This document shows, one piece after another, positions 36,501 to 48,868 of a DNA stretch of 64,000 nucleotides; position 1 is the first letter of the stretch, and the number at the start of each line of letters is the position of its first letter. Source of the DNA: Smallanthus sonchifolius. Taxonomy: Eukaryota > Streptophyta > Magnoliopsida > Asterales > Asteraceae. The stretch spans positions 65,407,279-65,471,278 of the forward strand of contig CM042034.1 in assembly GCA_023525975.1 (NCBI GenBank), in the 5' to 3' direction. The notes below the pieces were generated by a model. That model did no database searches. It was not told the origin of the DNA and saw nothing but the letters and a program-made list of their open reading frames with translations. A program made the translations under genes and the position numbers.

Positions 36501-38143
36501 ATGGAGTTAAATGCACCATTTACTCCGATCACAAAAGCCTGAAGTACTTTTTCGAGCAAAAGGAATTAAACATGAGACAAAGGAGATGGTTAGAGCTACT
36601 GAAAGACTATGACTGTGAGATATTGTACCATCCAGGCAAAGCAAACGTGGTGGCTGACGCTTTAAGCAGAAAGGAAGAATCGGCGCCTATCCGAATCAAA
36701 GCGTGTCAGCTAATTATAACGCCAGATTTGATGGGTGAAATATCAAAGGCACAAGATGAAGCACTATCAGAAAGAAATATTAAACGGGAAAGAATAGTAG
36801 GACAACAAGGGAATTTGGATGCAAATGCATACGGTGTACGAACTAGGTTTGGCCGAATGTGGATACCTAAGATTGGAGAGCTTAGAGCCAAAATACTCGA
36901 TGAGGCCCATAACTCTCGCTATTCTATCCACCCCGGGACAAACAAAATGTATCAAGACTTGAAGAAGGAGTACTGGTGGCCTGGCATGAAGAATGATGTG
37001 ACAGAGTACGTGAGCAAGTGCCTAACGTGTTCTCTAATTAAGGCCGAGCACCAGAAACCATGCGGTAAAATGCAACCTCTACCAATACCGGAATGGAAGT
37101 GGGAGGAGATCACGATGGACTTCATTACCAAGCTACCACGAACAGCTAAAGGCAATGATACCATTTGGGTGATCGTCGACCGCTTGACGAAAAGTGCTCA
37201 CTTCTTGCCAATACGTGAGACTTCTTCGTCAGAAAGACTAGCAGAAGTATTTATCAAGGAAATTGTAAGCTGACATGGTATGCCGCTGTCGATTGTGTCC
37301 GACAGGGATACTAGATTTACATCAAGGTTTTGGAAGTAATTCAATGAAGCGATGGGCACTAGATTGAACATCAGCACCGCTTACCACCCCCAAACCGATG
37401 GACAATCGGAAAGGACCATTCAGACCTTGGAGGACATGCTCCGGGCCTGTATCATTGACTTCGGTGGGAGCTGGGACAACCATCTACCATTGGCAGAATT
37501 TTCATATAACAACAGCTATCATTCGACTATTGGCATGCCGCCATTCGAAATGTTGTATGGGAGGAAATGTAGGACCCCGGTTTGTTGGGGGGAAATTGGA
37601 CAGAAGGATTTTGCAAGTCTTGAAGTGGTCAAAGCTACTTCAGAGAAATTTGATCAAATCAAAGCTCGAATGAAAACCGCAAATGACAGACAGAAATCAT
37701 ACGCGGATAAGAGAAGGAGGAATTTAGAGTTTCAAGTAGGGGACATGGTACTGTTAAAGGTATCACCATGGAAAGGAATCATCCGATTCAGAAAAGGTGG
37801 CAAACTAAGTCCAAGGTTTGTCGGACCTTTTAAGATCTTAGCGAGAGTGGGTCAAGTTGCTTATAGACTCGACCTACCTGATGCGCTTAGCGAAATACAC
37901 CCTACGTTCCACGTGTCGCACTTACGCAAGTGTCTAGCTGACGAAACGGCTCACATACCTTACGATGAGATCGAGGTGGATAACAGTCTGAATTATTTCG
38001 AGGAACCAATAGCCATCCTTGACCGATCTGAGAAGCTACTACGCAACAAGTCAATCCCATTGGTCAAAGTTCAATGGAAGAATAGAAAGGGAACGGAATC
38101 TACATTGGAGAAAGAAGACGAGATGCGGGAACTATACCCTTAG
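33592..38143 (+). pseudogene. Chromovirus gag-pol polyprotein, copy 2, stops and two frameshifts
   Basis: Close duplicate of 26557-31125 with different lesions. TGA 34228 and TAA 34576 lie in gag. A one-base loss near 34650 destroys the first zinc knuckle, while the second knuckle (CQVCGLFGHLTKNC) is intact. TGA 35217 follows the protease. A one-base loss near 35525 lies before RT. The integrase stops TGA 37271 and TAA 37337 are identical to those of copy 1. The RT motif is FIDDIL with both aspartates. The chromodomain ends early at TAG 38141 with several substitutions. Both copies are inactive. Confidence 0.92.
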
Positions 38144-38195
38144 TTGTTTAACGTATAATTGGTTTCGAGGACGAAACCTTCCTAGGGGGTAGACT

Positions 38196-39221
38196 TGTAA
38201 CATCCCAAATATAGCAAATAAATAAATAATAACACGATCGAGATTATTATTGTCAAAGAAACGAAAGAAAAATGGATGGGCTTGGGTTCGGCTCGAACGG
38301 GCCGAAGGAAGCCCAGCTATATAAAGGACATGGGCTGCCACAATTCATTTCTTTTCACCACTTGCAATTCTAGAGAGAGAAAGGGGAGCTCGGTTCTAGA
38401 GAGAGAAGGTGACAGATCGACTCGTGAATTCAGGAGAACGTTGCTACTGTGCTCGTGATCATCTTCTCTGAATCATAACTCCAATCCAGGTAGGCGTTCG
38501 ATCATAATATGAGTTTTTATAATTATTTTAGGATTTTCGGTTTTAGCTAAATAGGTGAAGTTTTTATGGATGAAACTTGAAAATGAACAAAGATCTAGCA
38601 TCTAGAATAAAAACCAAACGTTCTGATCAAAGAAAATTTAGATAATGACATAATCAGACCTGCATGTAAAAAGTTAGGGTTCTTGCGCCTGAATCAGATC
38701 CTGCGTACTTATCAAGTACGCAGGAAGAAGGGTTCTGCGTACTTATCAAGTACGCATGAAGTAAAGTCTGCGTACTTACCAAGTACGCATGAAGTAAAGT
38801 CTGCGTACTTACCAAGTGCGCATGAAGTAAAGTCTGCGTACTTACCAAGTGCGCATGAAGTAAATTCTGCGTACTTACTAAGTGCGCATGAATAAAGTCT
38901 GCGTACTTGTCAAGTACGCATGACCAAGGCCCTGCGCACTTGATAAGTGCGCAAGCATCAGAATGGTTAAGTAAAGTCAGTATGTTTAGAATGATTAAAC
39001 CGTTAGAGTCGAGATTAGGTCTGATGTGTATTTAACTACTCAATTCAGATCAGAAGTGACATTGCTGGACCTTTGTTTAGGACAACCTAGAGAAGCTTAT
39101 TAGGTGAGTTCTATGTGCCCCCTTCTATGTTATGTGCAAACCTTATTAAATGTTTTGGGGCTGAAATGTATACACTAAATGAATAAATGATATGAATGCT
39201 AATGTGATCATACATGACGTA

Positions 39222-39257
<36 letters not shown>

Positions 39258-40262
39258 GTATATATGAGAAAGAATTATAAACAAAGAATGAAACGTATGT
39301 TTACAAAGAATGAAAGAAAGAATGGCATAACGTAAATAAGTGAAATCATGCATTATAATTATTTATATTGCATGTTATGAATGTATGTATACGTTATGGA
39401 CGGAAACGAAGCTAACGACTACTTCTGTAGATGGACGACCACGTGACTAGTTTGCAACCGGGAAAGAAACGTTCCTTCGCAAGCTAGGACGTATAAAAAG
39501 CATAAAAGGGCGGTCGAAGTAAATGCTAAAATAGTATAACGGTTGCGTAAACAATAGTTCACTTGGGAAACGGATGCCTTATGGCAGACGGGCGAATATG
39601 ACGGACTACAACGGTAGGACGGGTAAGACGGACGGCTGAAGGTTGGCCGGGCCAAAGTTAAGGCGGACGGTTTCTAGGACCGGACGAGTAAAAGGGCTAC
39701 GAAGGTAGCTCAAGGGCGTATGTCTTTGTGATGTACGTACTGTAAGATGGGTTGATCACCCTTATGTGTATGACCAATGAATCTTAAGGAAAGAAAAGGT
39801 GAATACATATCTATGTAATCACATAAGAATGAAGAAAGAAAAGTGAATACATATCTATGTTATCACATAAGAATGAAGAAAGAAAAGTAAAAGCTATGAA
39901 TACGTATTTGTAGAAATGTATGTATATAATTATGTATACTTATAACGAAAAGAATGATCATACTTAATAGTTTTAAACTAGAACTCACCAGCGTTAGCTG
40001 ACTTTTAGTATACATTTCAGGTACAGAAAAGAAGGGTCGTGCGAAGGCGTGAAGGTTACCCGGCACAAGACTGACATCCCATATTTATATATGTTAAGAC
40101 AAATGTTATGTACTTAATTTTAAAGACTTTCGCTGTTATGTCATGTCATGTTACGTTATGTAATGAATGAATTCGAATGTTTTAAATTTAAGCTCAGTGA
40201 TTATGACTATGTTTAAGAGTAAATCCAACAAGTGAGGTCACCCGGGAAAAAGGGGCCTGACA
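38196..40262 (+). repeat. LTR 3 (right) of the chromovirus tandem
   Basis: 2067 bp, ends TGTAACATCC and GGGCCTGACA. TATA box at 38317, hairpin array 38699-38952 (eight units), an expanded AT dinucleotide run near 39226-39255 absent from LTR 2, and a 45-bp repeat (39786-39884). It is followed by the right target duplication ACAGC and copia RT sequence. Confidence 0.92.
38699..38952. repeat. 33-bp tandem hairpin repeat in LTR 3
   Basis: Eight units. The last has changed both arms together to GCGCACTT and AAGTGCGC (38934-38952), keeping perfect pairing. Confidence 0.85.
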
Positions 40263-40986
40263 ACAGCGAAGTCCATATAGGCTGCATAGGCGAGAAACAT
40301 TCTGATGGCTTCCAAGCGAGCCACTAGTGCAAAGACTTTCTCAAAGTCAATCCCTTCTTCTTGATAGAAACTTTGAACAACCAAACGAGCTTTGTTCTGA
40401 ACTACAATTCCTCCTTCATCCTTTTTATTGTGAAATACCCAACGAGTGACGATAGGAACTTCGTTCTTGGGAAGATCCATCAGATTCCACACATTCTATT
40501 TTGAGAATTGTTGCAACTCTTCTTGCATTTCTTCCACCCAGCTGTTCTCAAGAAAAGCTGCTTTGATGTTCTTAGGTTCTACTTGAGATATAAAACGCGA
40601 GAACATGTTGTTGTCTAATGCATAACAAGCACTTCAGGTACGAACACGCACATTGAGCGGACCAATGATGTTGTCGGTGAGATGATTCTTGTGAATTCTC
40701 AACTGAGGAATCTCATCTTCTTCCAAGAGTTCATCCAGATTTGTAATATTGTCAGCAGGAGGATCAACTTCATTAACAATAGGATCTTCATCAGTTGATT
40801 GTGGGGCAACATCCAATATTGGAATGGTGTTGTCTTCAACAGTTTCACTTATTGCACCAGAATCGGAAGAGTCCATATTGGATTCAGCATCAGTAGGTAC
40901 AGGGATTTCATTTTGAGTGGATGAAGAAGAACTTTGATCATTTATGTTCCCTAAATTGTTCACAAAAAAGTAAGGATTAGAAGGAG
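40263..40986 (-). pseudogene. Copia linker and N-terminal reverse transcriptase
   Basis: The frame 40238-40492 holds the start of copia RT: WNLMDLPKNEVPIVTRWVFHNKKDE, then KARLVVQSFYQEEGIDFEKVFALVARLEAIR. It is cut at 40263 by the chromovirus insertion and continues at 24160. An in-frame stop lies near 40499. The preceding frame (40634 onward) is the acidic, serine-rich integrase-RT linker, with repeats of Asp/Glu and Pro but no domain. Confidence 0.85.
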
Positions 40987-41657
40987 TTAACTCATTTGAA
41001 AGCACAAGAAGATTAAATGACCTAAACAATGATTCGACATCAAAAATAAAGCTCGTTGATTTGATGAATAGTCCACAAAATAGCATTCATCGACTTTGGC
41101 TTCAAACTTGTTTAGCTGATCTGATGTATTCAGCATCGTGCACACACACCCAAACTTTTTGAAGAAATCAATAACTGGCTTTCGTTTGTACATGATTTCA
41201 TAGGGTGTTTTGTTGTAGTTTTAGTGATGAGAACCCGATTTTGCACAAAACATGCATTGTTGACCACTTCAGCCCAGAAGGTCACGGGAAGCTTAGAATC
41301 AACAATCATAGTTTTTGCAGCTTCAATCAGCGTGTAGTTTCTTCTTTCAGCTACACCATTTTGTTGAGGAGTACGCGGTGCACTGAATTGTCTAGAAACT
41401 CATTTGCTTTCACAGAAGGAATCAAGAGTGGCATTCTTGAATTCTGTCCCAAGATCACAGCGGATATTCTTTACACTCAGATTGAAGAGGTTCTCAATTT
41501 GAAGTAGATAGGTCTTCAGAATCTCTGGCGTCTCATCTTTCTTAGCCAGGAAGAACACCCAAGTAAATCAAGAGAAGTCATCGGTTACCACCAAACAGTA
41601 AGATTTTCGTCCAAGACTCATGACACTCACAAGACCGAAGGGATCCATGTGAAGTAA
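40987..41657 (-). pseudogene. Copia integrase core
   Basis: Reading right to left, HMDPFG near 41645 holds the first catalytic Asp, RCDLGTEFKN near 41455 the second, and QQNGVAERRNYTLIEAAK near 41350 the Glu of the DDE triad. Stops near 41567 and 41399 and shifts after 41220 break it. The end (41193-40987) is the conserved VIDFFKKFGCVCTMLNTSDQLNKFE region. This enzyme would insert the DNA copy into the genome and gives 5-bp duplications. Confidence 0.82.
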
Positions 41658-42299
41658 TTAGAGAGGGGAGTCAATGGAATTTGTGGTTTTGGGTTTATGG
41701 GAATATTTGTGTTGTTTTCCCTCGGAACATGAGATACAGTGTTCCACAGGAGAAAAATATTTGAGAGGCAATCCAGTGACAAGGTTTCCTCGAACCAGAC
41801 GGTTCATGGTTTTAAAATTTACGTGTTCGAACCTCTTATGCCAAAGAAATGATTCATCTTCAGAAGCCTTTGAAAGAAAGCACGATTCAATTCCCGATGG
41901 GTTGTTCATATCCAAGCTATAGGTGTTGTATCTTCTGGGAGCACACATGAGAATGAGTTCTTCTGGTATCACCACTCCAGGCTTCAAGATCAGGCATTCT
42001 TTTGAACTAAACAGGGCACATAAATCTTTATCACATGTCTAAGAAACACTCATCAAATTGTACTTCAATTGGGGAACTAAGTTGACATGTTCCAGACTAT
42101 TTACACCATTCTATACTGTTCCTTGTCCCTCAATCTTTCCTCCCCTTGGGTTGCCAGCAAAAGCTACGTAATCTCCATCCATTGGATGATAATCTTGCAG
42201 GAAGTTAAAATGACCGGTCATGTGTCTTGAACATCCACTATCTACATGCCAGATGTTATCTCCGGTTCTTCTTGGTTGACCCTATACACAACGAACCAT
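41658..42299 (-). pseudogene. Copia aspartic protease and integrase zinc finger
   Basis: IWHVDSGCSRHMTGHF near 42215-42260 carries the protease DSG triad. The protease frame then has stops near 42111 and 42040. The frame 41658-41987 is the pre-integrase HHCC finger (HKRFEHVNFKTMNRLVRG, then CISCSEGKQ). A stop near 41657 separates it from the core. Confidence 0.82.
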
Positions 42300-43923
42300 T
42301 CAGACATTTTGACCAATACCATTGCTATCAAGAAGTTTCTTGTCAAAATAGGACATCGCATGGGAATCATAATCATAATCCTCCTTAGATGAAGCATGGT
42401 CATCATATAAAACATTATTTTTAATTTTCCAGGTTTTTTTCAAATAATTTTTGAACATTCTTAATTCTTTTACGCCTAGATTTTCTACTGTGAGAAGACT
42501 TAGACGGCACATTCGAATTCAATGAAAACTTGGGAGACGGTTCTTCATTACAATCGATTGTTGTCAATTTACAACTTTTTGAAACATGATTTGAAGTACC
42601 ACAACCAAAACAAACTTTGTCACAAGACATCTTAGCCTGATAATTGTCATCACAAGATGAAGATGATTGTGATGTTGAGGCATCTGAACATGATACGATT
42701 CTCTCTTTAATAACTTTGTCATGAAGACATTGTTCTTCCTTTAATCGGAAAAATTCCATGTTGCTCATGGTTTCACAATAATTCATGCACTTTTAAACTT
42801 GGTAACACATGGCACATCATTCAAAGATTTAGGAATTAAAGGTAAAGCATTTTTAAAATTAGAAATATCCCATCCCAATCCCATATGCTCAGCAGGCAAA
42901 GAATCAAAATACAAGTTTTCAACGTGTTCACAAATATCTGGTTTTGACACAGACATATTATTACATTCATCCGACTCAAGTTCATTTAAAACATTTCTAA
43001 AATGGGTACTCCCATCACAATCATCTTCTAAAGTAACACAATTTGACTCTGCACATGAAGCAAAGCTGTCAGAATCTGAGAATGTAATATAGTCATTAGC
43101 AGATAAAGTACACACAAAAGGAGTAGGAACATGTGCAACATGCATGTCAGCAAATCTACCTGATTTTGAATAAGGTGGTGGATGAGAATTATAACCAAGA
43201 CCCTCTGTGTCTTTTTTATTAAATTATTTATCTTTTATTCCAAATAAAATTTTCTGATCCATATCCATGTGATCAACTTGTAATTTAGCCTTTTCTGCCT
43301 TTTGGACTCTTTCACTCAAAATTTTATTATTAATCGTTTGAGTATTAAGTTGCACAATTAAAGAACGGTTTTCTCCATAAATGTCATGAATTTTCTTTAA
43401 GTACAATTTCTTATTTTTGGCCACAGAGTCGTACATCACCTTAATGTGATCTTGTTCATCAATCAAAGCTTGATTGATGAATCTGTATTTCTGAATTACA
43501 TTTAAACAAGATCTAGCACTACAAAGTTTAGAAATAACCTCAGCAGCAGTGAGATCCTCAGCTGGCTCAATCATGACACATTTGCCCTTGTCCTCCACAT
43601 CTGCCATCAAGGCTTTGTCAGCAGCTTCCTCGGCTTGTTCTCCCTAATGATAGTGTCCATCAGCTTGACAAACAAGAGCTGTGGAACTTGAAGATGTGCT
43701 GGTCTTGGGAGGATTAGCAACTTGCTTTCCAGAGGAAGTCTTCTTCTCATGCTGATCCTTGGAGGAAGGCTCTTTGCAGTTTCTTGCAAAATGACCCAGC
43801 TGGTAACAATTGTTGCACCTCACCTTCTTGATGTTAAACCCAAGAGTCTTTCCCTGCTTGAATCTATCCAAACTCGTCCTTTTGATGAATCTCTTGGTTT
43901 TTAAAGAAAGCATAGCCATGCAC
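42300..43923 (-). pseudogene. Copia gag, C-terminal part with zinc knuckles
   Basis: The frame near 43644-43900 holds a CCHC knuckle, CNNCYQLGHFARNC, followed by a Ser/Lys-rich tail. The frame 43224-43610 is an alpha-helical, probably coiled-coil stretch. Further frames (42783-43145, 42421-42786) are acidic and serine-rich, and the second has another knuckle-like CFGCGTSNHVSKSC. Stops and shifts separate the frames. The gene continues right of the solo LTR (46242) and of the Athila insertion (59778). Confidence 0.78.
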
Positions 43924-43928
43924 CAATT

Positions 43929-46236
43929 TGTAACGAACCAATTTATAAAATGATCATTCATATTATAAGGGTGTAAATAAATAAAATAGAAGTTGGAGGT
44001 TTGTTGCAAAAGTCAAGTTCTAACTAGTTTGGGTGTAAGGGGTTATTTTTAGAACTCCAGGGACTATTTTGTAAGATTTCAAAATCTGGCCAAAAAAAGT
44101 GGAAGGGGTTGCAAATCACACACATTTGTGTGAGTTCTTGATTTTTTTTCTAGTGGAGAAGAAGAAGAGTGCAGCTGAGATCGAAAATCCTAGTGATTGC
44201 ATGTGAGATTAGAGTATTTTGGTGTGCATATCTTCTTCTATCTATCAAGTAAGTAATCTTTCATCTCTTGAATCCACCATTTGAGGTGTTCTTGGTGGGT
44301 TTTGGGTGAAATCCGAATTGGGGTTGTTGAGGGTGAATTAGATGGTTAGAAACTTGAAATATATAGTTATCTAGCTTGACTACAAGTAATGAGAGGTAGA
44401 TAACATCACCTAAACATCTAATTTGTTGATTCAAGAATTAGGGTTCTTGAGGGTGATTTGGGAGTTTTCATTTGATTGATGTTAGAATGATAAATTGAGG
44501 TAGGGTAAGTGTCTAGGGAGTTGATAGACATGTTTTTATGTAAGAAACCTCATCCAATTTCATGAATTGAAATTTAGGGTTCTAGAGAACCTAAATTGGG
44601 GGTTTTCTAAATTGGGGGTTTTCTAAATTGAGGGTTTTGAATGATGTTTGAAAGATGAATGATGTTGTGGTGTGTCTATGAACACTAAACCAAGTATAAA
44701 CCATAATCATAATGGGTGAATTATGATTGTTAAATGTTGGGTAAATTTGGATGATTCCCTAACGGGTTGAAAGGATGAATAGGGTATTACAGGTATGGTT
44801 AAGATTGAAATAACCAAACTAAGTTCGAATGTTGATCTTTAGATTATAAAGGTGTGTTGGGTGTCGATTGGTGATCAATGGATTACTAATTGTAAATGGG
44901 TTGTATAGGTGATCAGTTGGTAAGGAAGCTAGCTTGGAGGATCAAGCAGGGTCATCTTTAGCAAAAGTTAAGTGCTTTGCACTTACTTAGTAATGATAGT
45001 TGGTAGTAAATGCACGTACTTGATATAATTTTTGATTATCATATGTGCAAATGTGTGTATGTTGATTTAATGAAACCGCATATGGTGTATGTATGCAAAG
45101 GGTGGGTGATTGAGGTCTATGAACCTCACAATGTCGTATGGTGATTAGAGTTATAGAATTACTTATGAAATTTATGACGTTATTGTATGTCTTTGTTGAA
45201 TGTAAGGTAGGGTGAAAATTATGTTTTGAAGTCTTTGAACTTCACAAATTGAATGTGTGGGATTGGGGTCCTTGAACCCCACATGTTGGTAAATAAAGTA
45301 TGGGGTATAAAGATGGTTTGGCATTGTGTGTGTGTACACTTGTTTGTATGTTTAAAGTTGATATTTGAAGTCTAAGAACCTCACACGTGGTAATTGAGGT
45401 CATGAACTTAATTTGTGTTGTTGTTGCTTGAAGTCTTGAACTTCACTATGGTCGTGGTGATTTGAGGTCTTTGAACCTCACATGGGAGTTATATGATATC
45501 ATATAGAGCAGTTTGAAGTTTAAGAACCTCACAAGGTAGTTATTTGAGGTCATGAACTTCACAAGTTGTTTTGTGGTAATTGAAGTGTAAGAACCTCACA
45601 CGGAAGTTAGTTGAGGTCATGAACTTCACATAGTCGTTTGTCGTGCCTTGAGGTCTTTAGAACCTCTCAAAGAAGTATGGTAGGGATGTAAGGTGTTTAA
45701 AACATTCACAAAATGTTGTTGATGGTTTAAAACGACTAGGGGTTGAGACTGGAGGGTCAAAATGCCAAAACTACAAAATAGGTGTGCTGGTGCAGGTCTA
45801 GGACGCCGGTCTGGGCTGTCTGGCGCTGGGGCAGACGCCAGTTGGCTGGATTTTTTAGTTTTCTTCCTAAGACACTTGAAAGTTCTTGGGACTTGATGCA
45901 TCATTACTAACGGTTATTTTTTGGTGTTTACTTGTAGGTAAAGCTCCGGTATGATGTCTCAGGTCAAGCTTCGCGTTGGTTGGATTCTCAACTTTTTGGA
46001 TGGTTATATGTTTGGAGTTATGACTCACTGTCGGGAGTCACCTAACTTGTTTTGAACTATCTCTTGGATGTTAAAACTTGTTGTTATTTTAATATGTCGG
46101 TCGCTTGTTTTTAAAGCAAACCATGTCATTGTTGTTTTGTCATAATTAACATGTGTCGTTTGTCAAGGGCGTTTTATGGGACTTAAATTCCATGTATTTT
46201 GAAAGTTAAAATCAGGTGAAAATTTTGGATGTTACA
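43929..46236. mobile_element. Solo LTR, chromovirus-like, TSD CAATT
   Basis: Starts TGTAACGAACC and ends TTGGATGTTACA. Flanked by perfect CAATT repeats (43924-43928, 46237-46241), it lies inside copia gag. The ends match the solo LTR at 14205-16532. It has no gag or pol. The stretch 45107-45665 holds about a dozen dispersed GAGGT/ACCTC-type inverted motifs. Confidence 0.88.
45107..45665. repeat. Dispersed short hairpins GAGGT...ACCTC in the solo LTR
   Basis: Units spaced about 20-100 bases apart read TGAGGT-CTTTGA-ACCTCA (45473-45490), TGGGGT-CCTTGA-ACCCCA (45264-45281) or TGAAGT-CTTGA-ACTTCA (45429-45445). Both arms change together. Other units have mismatched arms. Confidence 0.75.
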
Positions 46237-46241
46237 CAATT

Positions 46242-46575
46242 AATGTCCATTTTCTCCAAATCATCGGGGTTAATCTGCTCCAGGTCATCGGGTTGAAAAC
46301 TGACCGGTGTCAAGTTTCTAGAAATCAGTGCATCATAGCAGGACATGAAAGCAGTCATAATTGAGACATATTCATCAGGAATCATAGTAATAGTCTTTTG
46401 AGGAGTGGAGGAACTGGTAGTTTTAATTGCAGCAGCAGAAGGAGGAACATCAGTCTGGAAATATGGGCTACTGGAAGAGCTTGATCCAGCAATAAGAGCT
46501 GTGTTTCCAGACTGGTTGGTGGGAGTGACTGCTCCTTTCTTGATCTCAATTTCATAAGATTCAAGGATGCTATAG
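46242..46575 (-). pseudogene. Copia gag, middle fragment between two insertions
   Basis: On the minus strand this continues gag: an ILESYEIEIKKGAV motif, then a Ser/Thr/Pro-rich stretch and SIMTAFMSCYDALI. It joins 59778-60356 across the Athila insertion and 43923 across the solo LTR. Confidence 0.78.
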
Positions 46576-46580
46576 ACTTC

Positions 46581-48279
46581 TGATGTTCTAAACGTAGTTA
46601 TTAAATTATTAACTAAATTAACCTATTCTAGAAACTAAGTTATACTCTAGACTCTCTAAAACTCGACTAAACTACTAACCCGCAAGTGAACCGATCGACT
46701 CTAGTACAGCAAAATAAGTACGAAAATCAAACCCACGAAACTCTATTTATTACGTAAATTAGACTCACTTAAACAGACTGACTGACACGACTAATTGTTT
46801 TTTATATTTTTTTTTGGGGGGGGGGGGTTGTCTAAAATCCTAAGAGAAAAGCGATTAAAATACTATCAATTAACTAAATTACCTAAGACACGAAGGTGAT
46901 TTTGGATTTTACTTCAGATGACGATGGGTAACTACCTAGACTGGAATCCTGGGATACTTCGAGCTATACTTTTAACGGATGCAAGTTAATAAGGAACCGG
47001 GATCATAAATTTCTAACCTCTTGAGACACCGAACAGGACTCCCGACCCTTTTCGGGAAGACACCTAAGGGACTCTGAAGGCTGCTGAAAACACTGGTTGA
47101 TCTAGACTTCCTCTCGGTTATCTAAATGTTTATGTAAAGTACCCTAATATGACCTACTCCCTCTCGGGTTGTAAACCTAGGATAACTTGGGTTCTTGATT
47201 CGACTCAATAGACAAATATTAGCAAGGCAACTACGACAGACTTCTCTCAAAGACCACCCTAGCAATTTACCAATTTAGACCTATCAATAGTCTCGCACCT
47301 CTCGGCTATTAAGATTAGTATAACACCTAGACCTATTCAATTATCAAATATAGCTTCTAAGGTATTTTGGCCAATTAACCTAACAAATCACAACGCAAGT
47401 TAATGATTTAGCATGACCCTATTACGCAAAAGACATTCACCAAAGATCATACGAATCAATATATAACAATTAGAATAATTCTAAGCATGCATATTCAATG
47501 AATCAATAATCAAGTTTGCTACTTTATCATGAAATCCAAAATTAACTAGAATCCAATATAAAAATTCACAACTTTAGCATCCCATTCATCTTAATCTAGG
47601 TAGTTTATCTAATTTAGCTACTCATCATTATCCAAATCAAAGACGCAATTTCAACAAAGTGGAAAGACATGGTAAAAATTAAGAAAACAAAGAATTGATA
47701 AACCCGGATAGCCAAATCACGAGCTTGATCGATCCTAGGACTCCAACCTTCAACCGTTTCTCCTTCTTGCTTGAAATTGCTCCAAAATCTCTCCAAGATT
47801 CGTCCTAGATTCTCCAAAATCGGCTAGGTTTTACAAGAATATGATTGAGATGTTTTTATACCCCAATCTAGCATCAACCCACCTGAAAGTCGAAACATTC
47901 TGTGGAAAATAGGCTTTCGCCACCCGCGGAGCCCATTGGCTTCCATTCTCGCGGGTGGCGAGGAGTTAATTTCTGTGTGTTGTGATGCAACTTCCTCGCG
48001 GCCCGCGAGGGACAACTCCTGACCTTCTCGCGGGTGGCGAGAATGTGTTTCTTCTCGAATTTCATGCTTTTAATTGACTCTTGACCTCCCGATCTCTTCC
48101 GGTACTCGGTTTTTGCATATTTTTAACTCGTTTTCTGCCCATTTCAGCAACAACTATCACTCGAGACCTGGTAAACACAAATGGATCAGCAGTAACATAT
48201 TCTAACTAAAAATTAAAAGAAAACTAAACAAAACCACTCAAACTGAACACGATAAATGGGTGTATTTTGCAATACATCA
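46581..48279 (-). repeat. 3' LTR of the complete Athila
   Basis: TGATGT to ACATCA, 1699 bp. A G-run lies at 46815-46827. TATA box TATAAAAA on minus at 47853-47860. U3 hairpins with CTCGCG-type arms lie at about 47918-48050, upstream of the TATA box in the element's direction. Confidence 0.93.
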
Positions 48280-48300
48280 AATATCCCCACACTTAACCTT
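48280..48300 (-). promoter_or_regulatory. Polypurine tract of the complete Athila
   Basis: GGTTAAGTGTGGGGATATT on the minus strand, abutting the 3' LTR; it closely matches the tract at 6246-6265. Confidence 0.78.
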
Positions 48301-48830
48301 TTTTCGTCCCTGAAAAAGAATTCTGTATACGGAATCATAGTCTGGTAGAAACTTGGTTCTCAAAAACTCAGTTATTTTAATTAAAGCTTAGTGACGTGTT
48401 AGCTGCGATTGCAAATATGTTATCCTCTTAAACCCAAATCCGGTATCCAAGTTCCTTATCATGTTTATTTAATTTAAGTTCAATCAGATTATCTAGGGTC
48501 TCATGCATCGGAAGCTATAGTTTCATCTAACCCCACCTCAAGCTTATGGAACAAAAGGAACAACCAATTGATTATTTCCTAACCGTCTTATGCTTTAAAA
48601 AACAAAAGAATTAACATCAATTTTTATTTTCATAGAAATCACGAGCACACAATATTCATACCTAACCTAGAGGTTGTTTCAATCATAGTCACCATCCCCA
48701 AGAGCGACAACGTGAGCGTCGGTAATCATATCATTTTATTTTAACTTATCCTAGCGGGAATTTCAATCAGAGTCACAATCCCCAAGAGTAATTCCATAGG
48801 CATCGTTATTTTATATGCTCTTTTATTCTA

Positions 48831-48868
<38 letters not shown>

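Larger units (their letters stand above)
24161..40262 (+). mobile_element. Chromovirus tandem: LTR-internal-LTR-internal-LTR, TSD ACAGC
   Basis: Three LTRs of 2041-2072 bp alternate with two internal regions of about 4.96 kb in the same orientation. Single 5-bp duplications ACAGC flank the whole unit (24156-24160 and 40263-40267), so it was one integration later expanded, or one integration of a tandem. Each internal region has an initiator-tRNA-Met primer site, a single gag-pol frame with a chromodomain, and a polypurine tract. The middle LTR is a mosaic of the outer two. It interrupts the RT of the copia host. Confidence 0.92.
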
